Shown in pieces: positions 51,590-64,000 of a DNA stretch of 64,000 nucleotides. The stretch's first letter is position 1. Every line of letters begins with the position of its first letter. This stretch comes from Pholis gunnellus (taxonomy: Eukaryota > Chordata > Actinopteri > Perciformes > Pholidae), in NCBI GenBank assembly GCA_910591455.2, contig OU342808.1, positions 28,310,851 through 28,374,850 of the forward strand, read 5' to 3'. Made by a program: the position numbers and the translations under genes. The notes under the pieces were generated by a model. That model made no database searches. It was given only the letters and a program-made list of their open reading frames with translations, and had not been told where the DNA came from.

Positions 51590-54011
51590 ATGGAGGAGGT
51601 TTCTGCCTCCGGAGGCTCCGGGTTCCTCATCGACTCACTGCTCTCCCTCAGGCCGCCGGGCGCGCTCCTCTCCCGGGCACACCCTCCGGAGCTCAGCCCG
51701 GGCGGCTGCTCGGCGCCTCCTTCCCCGAGGAGAGAGCCTGTTCTCCGGCTGCAGTGTACGCTGCCGCCCGGTCACCAGCAGCAGCCCCGCATCGTCGGCT
51801 CCTCGTTCCTCATCCGGGACATTTTAGCGGACTACCGGCATTACTCGGACCCGGGACTGGTCTACTCGGACCCGGGACTGGTCTACTCGGACCCGGGACA
51901 GCAGTCCGGACCGGAAGAAGACTTTCAGGATAGAAGTGTGAGCGGCTCTGACAGTGAGACCAGAGGTGAGACTCCAAACACTGACTTCATCATTTTAATG
52001 AAACATTAGTGATGAAAACGAGACAAAGTGAAATAAATCCTTTAACCCGTTAATGTGACCAGAAGAATTTTTACATGTTTTAATATAATAACACATGTTC
52101 TGATGAGAAATAAAACCAATGATTTCATATTTTTGTCTGATTTAAAACTCAAAAACACTCAATGTTTTTATTAAAATATGAATAATAACAGTTTGTGAAT
52201 ATGAATGTATTTGTTCTGTTGTTTCGATCACATCCTGTTACATTAATGATTATTAATGATTATTAATGATTATTAATAATCATTAATAATCATTAATGAT
52301 TATTAATGATTATTAATGATTAATGATCGTTTATTTATTGTTATTATTGTTACACGTTCATCTTTCTTGTTTTTTATTGAAATCAAAAGGAATTCATGTG
52401 TTTTTATTGCTTTTGATGGTTTTAATAATAATTATTGAGGTGAGCGTTCTATGATGATGAAGATGAGGAGTCATGATGTAAAGATGAAGATGAGGTCAAA
52501 GCGTCTGAACGTGCTGATGAATGTTAAAACATTTCTCTTCTCATCCTTTTAATTTACAAACTGAACCTTTGGGGGTCTCTCTGAGACCTGAAACCAGGTC
52601 TAGATCAAAACCTGACCCCCCTATGACGTCACCGCTTTACCCTGAGATCCAGTTTAACATCCAGTCAGACAACAAGGAGACTTAAAGTATTAAAGATTGT
52701 GTTCTGATCACATTCATATTCATTTCAGAATATTTAATATTCATGTTTTCAGTTCAGAAAACGGATCCAGGACCTGCTCAGTAATAAGTCCAGGACTAAA
52801 CGCTCACTGACCAATCACTGACAGGTCTTATGTGATGTCATGTCTACCTGTCAATCACTCAGGGGGCGGGGCCTCAGACCCGGCGGCGGAGCGTCTGAAG
52901 AAACCTCGTAAAGCTCGGACCGCGTTCAGCGACCAGCAGCTGTCGAGGCTCGAGAGGAGCTTCCAGAAACAGAAGTACCTCAGCGTCCAGGACCGCATGG
53001 AGCTCGCTGCCTCACTGAGGCTCAGCGACACCCAGGTCAAGACCTGGTACCAGAACAGGAGGTAACACACGAGACCTGGACCCAGAACACTAACATATAC
53101 AGGACTCACACGAGACCTGGACCCAGAACACTAACATATACAGGACTCATACGAGACCTGGACCCAGAACACTAACATATACAGGACTCATACGAGACCT
53201 GGACCCAGAACACTAACATAAACAGGTCAATTTAAAATATATAACTTTATAATATAAAAGATTTTGCAGCTAAAGACCAGTTCACCGTCACATAAAGGAC
53301 GGAACACCAGACGGGTCAACGTTAAAGCTACCAGAACAAAATAAAGATGATTTGAGTTCTGAGACATTTGCTGATGAATAATGAACGCAGTGTGTAATTA
53401 ATGATTCATAATCAATGCAGAATGATTTATTATTCATGAATCTATTGTTATTGCTCCACGCCCACAAAGAATCCTGTGCTGTGATTGGCCGGATCGTCTA
53501 TGACTCATCATTTGGGTCGAACGATCTCGACTTTATTCAGAACTTATTGTTTTGAAGGATTTCTTTTGATTTTTCGACCAAAGAGATAAAAGATTTAATA
53601 TGTTTGATTATAAAAAGATCTTTAAATGTTAAAATTCATCTTTTTCCGTAGACGTTATCTTGTGTGAAAGAAAATAAAATGTTCATCGACGATATCTTTT
53701 ATAAATACACTAAACATCAGGTTTAACCGTTCAGGGCTCAGATCCTGTATGTTGTGACATCATTAATATAAAGATGATTCTGAACATGTGATGAATCGTT
53801 TTCCTCCCACAGAACCAAGTGGAAGCGTCAGTCAGCTGTTGGTTTGGAGCTGCTGGCTGAAGCCGGCAGGATGTTCCTGCCCACACACTTCCTGTATCCT
53901 CATGCCCCGCCCACAGCGGACCTCTACCTGTACCGAGGCCCCGCCTCCCACCACCAGGTCCCGCCCCTGCTTCCTCGAGTCCTAACCCACAGCGGACCAC
54001 ACCCCCACTGA
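51590..54011 (+). CDS. barhl1: barhl1-like BarH homeobox transcription factor (complete, divergent)
   Basis: BARHL factors bind TAAT-type sites and pattern sensory and neural tissue. Three exons: 51590-51965, 52863-53061 and 53813-54011; phases close to 257 residues (human BARHL1 is about 327). Two Eh1/FIL-type motifs are present: GFLIDSLLSL at the N-terminus and SSFLIRDILADY before the linker. The homeodomain starts at KPRKARTAFSD in exon 2; helix 3 reads DTQVKTWYQNRR and is completed in exon 3 by TKWKRQ. After it, VGLELLAEAG and LYLYRGP match BARHL1 rather than BARHL2. Odd points: the NYSALQ segment after LLAEAG is missing, the C-terminus is short, and exon 1 holds an in-frame 21-bp repeat (YSDPGLV, 51841-51900). 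It may be the faster-evolving teleost duplicate. Position between cfap77 and ddx31 supports orthology. Confidence 0.9.
52239..52325. repeat. ATTAATGATT tandem/inverted repeat in barhl1 intron 1
   Basis: About eight ATTAATGATT or ATTAATAATC units switch orientation in the middle, giving a dense series of TAAT cores, the typical homeodomain target. It may be a simple AT repeat or an autoregulatory site cluster; sequence alone cannot tell. Confidence 0.7.
53066..53226. repeat. 41-bp minisatellite beside the barhl1 exon 2 donor
   Basis: Nearly four copies of a unit containing ACGAGACCTGGACCCAGAAC and AACATATACAGGACTC start within 10 bases of the donor at 53062. Downstream (53390-53560) is unique AT-rich sequence with ATTTATTATTCATGAATC, a candidate conserved non-coding element. 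Confidence 0.9.
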
Positions 54012-54450
54012 CACCGGCTCACTGGTTTCTACAGAACGTTTGATTGTTAAAGTGATGAAAGAGACTTTGATTGACCCTCTTCAGCTGCAGGATGTTCGTG
54101 ACGACATGGTCCTGGTCTCTGGTTCTGTTTCACGACTCAATGCCGGTTAGAGGGACCAGTTCCTGGAACTAAACCTGGACCCTGGTCAGGAGGTTGAGGT
54201 ACTTTCAAGTACTGGAGGCAATGACGTCGCTCATGATTGGTCGAGCAGGTGTGACATCACATCACGTTAAAGAGGACCACTGGTTGTTCAGGTCGAGGCT
54301 GGACCAGAAGATAAACAAAACCCGGTTCTGTCCTTCATGTCGGACTCAAACTTCAAATCTGAGACACGAAGACGCCTCGTTCAGTTTTTCGTTGTTTCTC
54401 TCCGTTACGGTTGGTTTTGTATTTTGAATGTTTCTGATTAAACAAAGTGT
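54012..54450 (+). other. barhl1: barhl1 3' untranslated region (approximate)
   Basis: Follows the TGA at 54009-54011. ATTAAA near 54437 is a possible poly(A) signal. No other recognisable element until the ddx31 3' end about 550 bases downstream, so the two genes converge. Confidence 0.4.
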
Positions 54451-54994
54451 GAAAGAACTGAAGAGTCTTTATGGATTGTATTTTGGTCCTTTAAGGGTTT
54501 TAGATTGGACTCATCTGGTACTTGTTCTGGTTTCATGGGGTTTGGTAAAGTCCTGGTTGGTCTGGACTCACGGTGACAGGGGTCTGGTCTCTGACTGGTC
54601 CTGGACTTAGTCCTGATCTCATGAGGCTGACTGGGACTCTGTTGGGTGTTTGGACTCTTCTAGAGTTCAATCAGCGGATTGTTCCACATGTTTAAAAAGA
54701 GAAACAGAACCATCTGAGTTCATTGATCAATAATTTGATCAGAAGGTTCATTAAATCAGATCAACAGATCGATCAGCTGATGAAATATTAATGATGTTAA
54801 GAGACCAGAAGCCTTTTCTCTTTAACAGAAACTCTTCAACCAACTGAGCTTTTAAACATTTTAATATTTAGAGTTGTAGAAATAACGTAATATTACCGTA
54901 ATATTACCGTAGTATTACCGTAGTATTACTGAATATACAGTATAAAGTAAGACTGCGTTCACACAACTTCAGTGTTTTGCCTTCGAGAGCAAAG

Positions 54995-55426
54995 AAAACA
55001 TTTTATTTTCCAAGAAATCTTCATCAGAGTACAAAAAACATGTTTTTCATATTTAAATATACGACAAACATCTTCATCACATTATTCTGAAGAACTAAAC
55101 AATCATCTTCAGTTCAGTTTGTCCAAAAACAGTTAGTTTCTAAATGTTTCTCCTGAAAGTCAATAAAAACACATTCACTGTTTAAAAAGAGTGAAGAAGC
55201 TGTTGACCAATCAGAGAGCAGCACCAGAGGATCTTAAGGACAAAGTTTCAGAAACTTGAAATGTGTTCAGATGGAACTAAAGCGTCATGTTTGTTTCCAC
55301 TCACTGACGACATCAATGTCTTCTGAACACCTGACGGGGAAGAAGGAATCTGATTGGCTGAATCGGTCTGCTGTCTAATGAAGTGATTCAGGCAGCTGTC
55401 TGCAGCTCGTCTCCTCTGCTCACCTC
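54995..55426 (-). other. ddx31: ddx31 3' untranslated region
   Basis: A minus-strand AATAAA (plus TTTATT at about 55001-55006) lies about 420 bases after the ddx31 stop at 55427-55429. The UTR is unique sequence apart from a CTTCTT-rich start. Confidence 0.5.
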
Positions 55427-63155
<7,729 letters not shown>

Positions 63156-63449
63156 CTACAGAGGAACAAACAGAGGTCAGAGGTCAGAGGGGACGTCTGA
63201 TGCAGTGGGACTATTATTGAGGAGCAGGAAGTGGGTTAACTTTCAAAATAAAACCCCTTTGCAGACAAGTGATCGAATACAGTCACAAATCTTTGATCCA
63301 CATGGGTCAGAAGTGAACTAACAGGATTAACTTTGTCTTTAAGTGTGTTGAGAGGGACTCTAGTCATGGTTATGACTTTATAACAACAATTAATAACCCA
63401 CAACTAACGCTCTTTAACAGGGCAAACCACCACGACACAACAGTTTGTG

Positions 63450-64000
63450 ACACATAAACTATTTGTAACATTAATAATTGTACATTTATAAAATTACACC
63501 GCCGAACATCATGCTGGGTAGCTAGCTAGCCCGCTAGCACAACAGTGTGCTAAGAGCTGGAGGCTCCGTCGCTACAGTAACGCTACATTAAAGCACAGAA
63601 CAGAGCGATGCAGGAGGAACAAAGACACACCGGAGACGCAGCGATAGAGTCTGAGCCCAAGAGAGGAGCTGGGTCTGCTGTTTGGAAGAGTTTTGGTTTT
63701 AAAGAATCCGACGTCCAAAAGACGATATATTGCAACGTGTGTCGAGCCGCTGTTGTTGACGCTGCTGGTAACACGAGCAACTTACTCCATCACCTCAGCA
63801 GGAAACATGTTGGAACACCAAGAGTGTGATGACGGCCGTCAACCGGTAACGTTAACGCGAGTGAAAGTGAAGCCGAAGGGTCACACATCACTTGAAGAGG
63901 CTTTTGCTCGAGGCAGCATATGACAAGAAAGCAAGCGGTGGAGCGACATTACTAACGCAATAACGATCCAGCTCTGCAAGGACCTGGTCCCACTACAGAC
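63450..64000 (+). mobile_element. 5' part of a hAT transposon (BED-finger transposase), cut by window end
   Basis: The leader and start of a ZBED1-like hAT transposase are present. The left terminal repeat was not identified; the boundary is approximate. After the BED finger, coding similarity continues with TSLEEAFARGS and RWSDITNAITIQLCKDLVP near 63885-63995, but in another frame and across a stop, so the copy is probably inactive. It lies within a 5' intron of ddx31, antisense to it. Confidence 0.7.
63608..63829 (+). pseudogene. hAT transposase N-terminus with BED zinc finger, frameshifted
   Basis: The frame reads AVWKSFGF, then IYCNVCRAAV, then NTSNLLHHLSRKH: aromatic residues, C-x2-C and H-x4-H of a BED zinc finger, which binds the transposon ends. 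The frame stops at 63829, just after the finger. The following transposase similarity is found one frame over from about 63830 to 63923, where it meets a TGA with similarity continuing beyond. The transposase is therefore broken. Confidence 0.75.

Overview
This window is nuclear DNA of a ray-finned (teleost) fish. The protein-coding genes are split by GT-AG introns, are closest to vertebrate orthologues, and sit in the order brd3 - nacc2 - qsox2 - cfap77 - barhl1 - ddx31. In human the same genes are found on chromosome 9q34 (BRD3, NACC2, QSOX2 and CFAP77-BARHL1-DDX31), so this is a conserved synteny block. The interspersed repeats (Tx1-type L1-like LINEs, hAT elements, L2-like tails) and the very dense micro- and minisatellites also fit a fish genome.

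Layout. 1-7.3 kb: 5' half of brd3 (minus strand; BET double-bromodomain chromatin reader), then its CpG-rich promoter and a 30-bp-spaced array of inverted CCAAT boxes. 7.9-9.7 kb: a dispersed repeat split by a decayed hAT transposon, then a LINE tail. 9.8-16.1 kb: nacc2 (minus; BTB-BEN repressor), whose intron 1 is mostly a 2.6-kb minisatellite. 16.1-23.0 kb: gene-free, with microsatellites and a decayed LINE. 23.0-40.6 kb: qsox2 (minus; sulfhydryl oxidase), complete in 12 coding exons. Its introns hold a 5.5-kb Tx1-type LINE inserted inside a (GA/TC)n tract, two LINE fragments, a 2.1-kb CTCA satellite and a G-rich 10-bp array. 40.6-48.6 kb: a promoter region with two RFX X-box matches, then cfap77 (plus; cilium/flagellum protein), whose last intron is 2.9 kb of 24-bp repeats carrying a CAG|GTAC splice-like core. 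48.7-50.8 kb: a 23-bp satellite. 51.6-54.0 kb: barhl1 (plus; homeobox). 55.0-63.2 kb: ddx31 (minus; DEAD-box helicase), running off the window at its 5' end. 63.5-64 kb: start of a BED-finger hAT transposon.

For qsox2, nacc2, cfap77 and barhl1 I assembled the exons by hand. The phases close and give continuous products of 701, 641, 246 and 257 residues. The ddx31 part gives 499 residues. The neighbours share no pathway; the order reflects ancestral linkage.

No clear new gene system is present. The most unusual biology is in the repeats: a microsatellite-nested LINE, intronic minisatellites whose units carry splice-site-like motifs and touch real splice sites, a perfect 43-bp palindrome, and a dispersed repeat preserved both with and without a nested hAT element. 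All statements come from reading the sequence; no alignment or database search was run.
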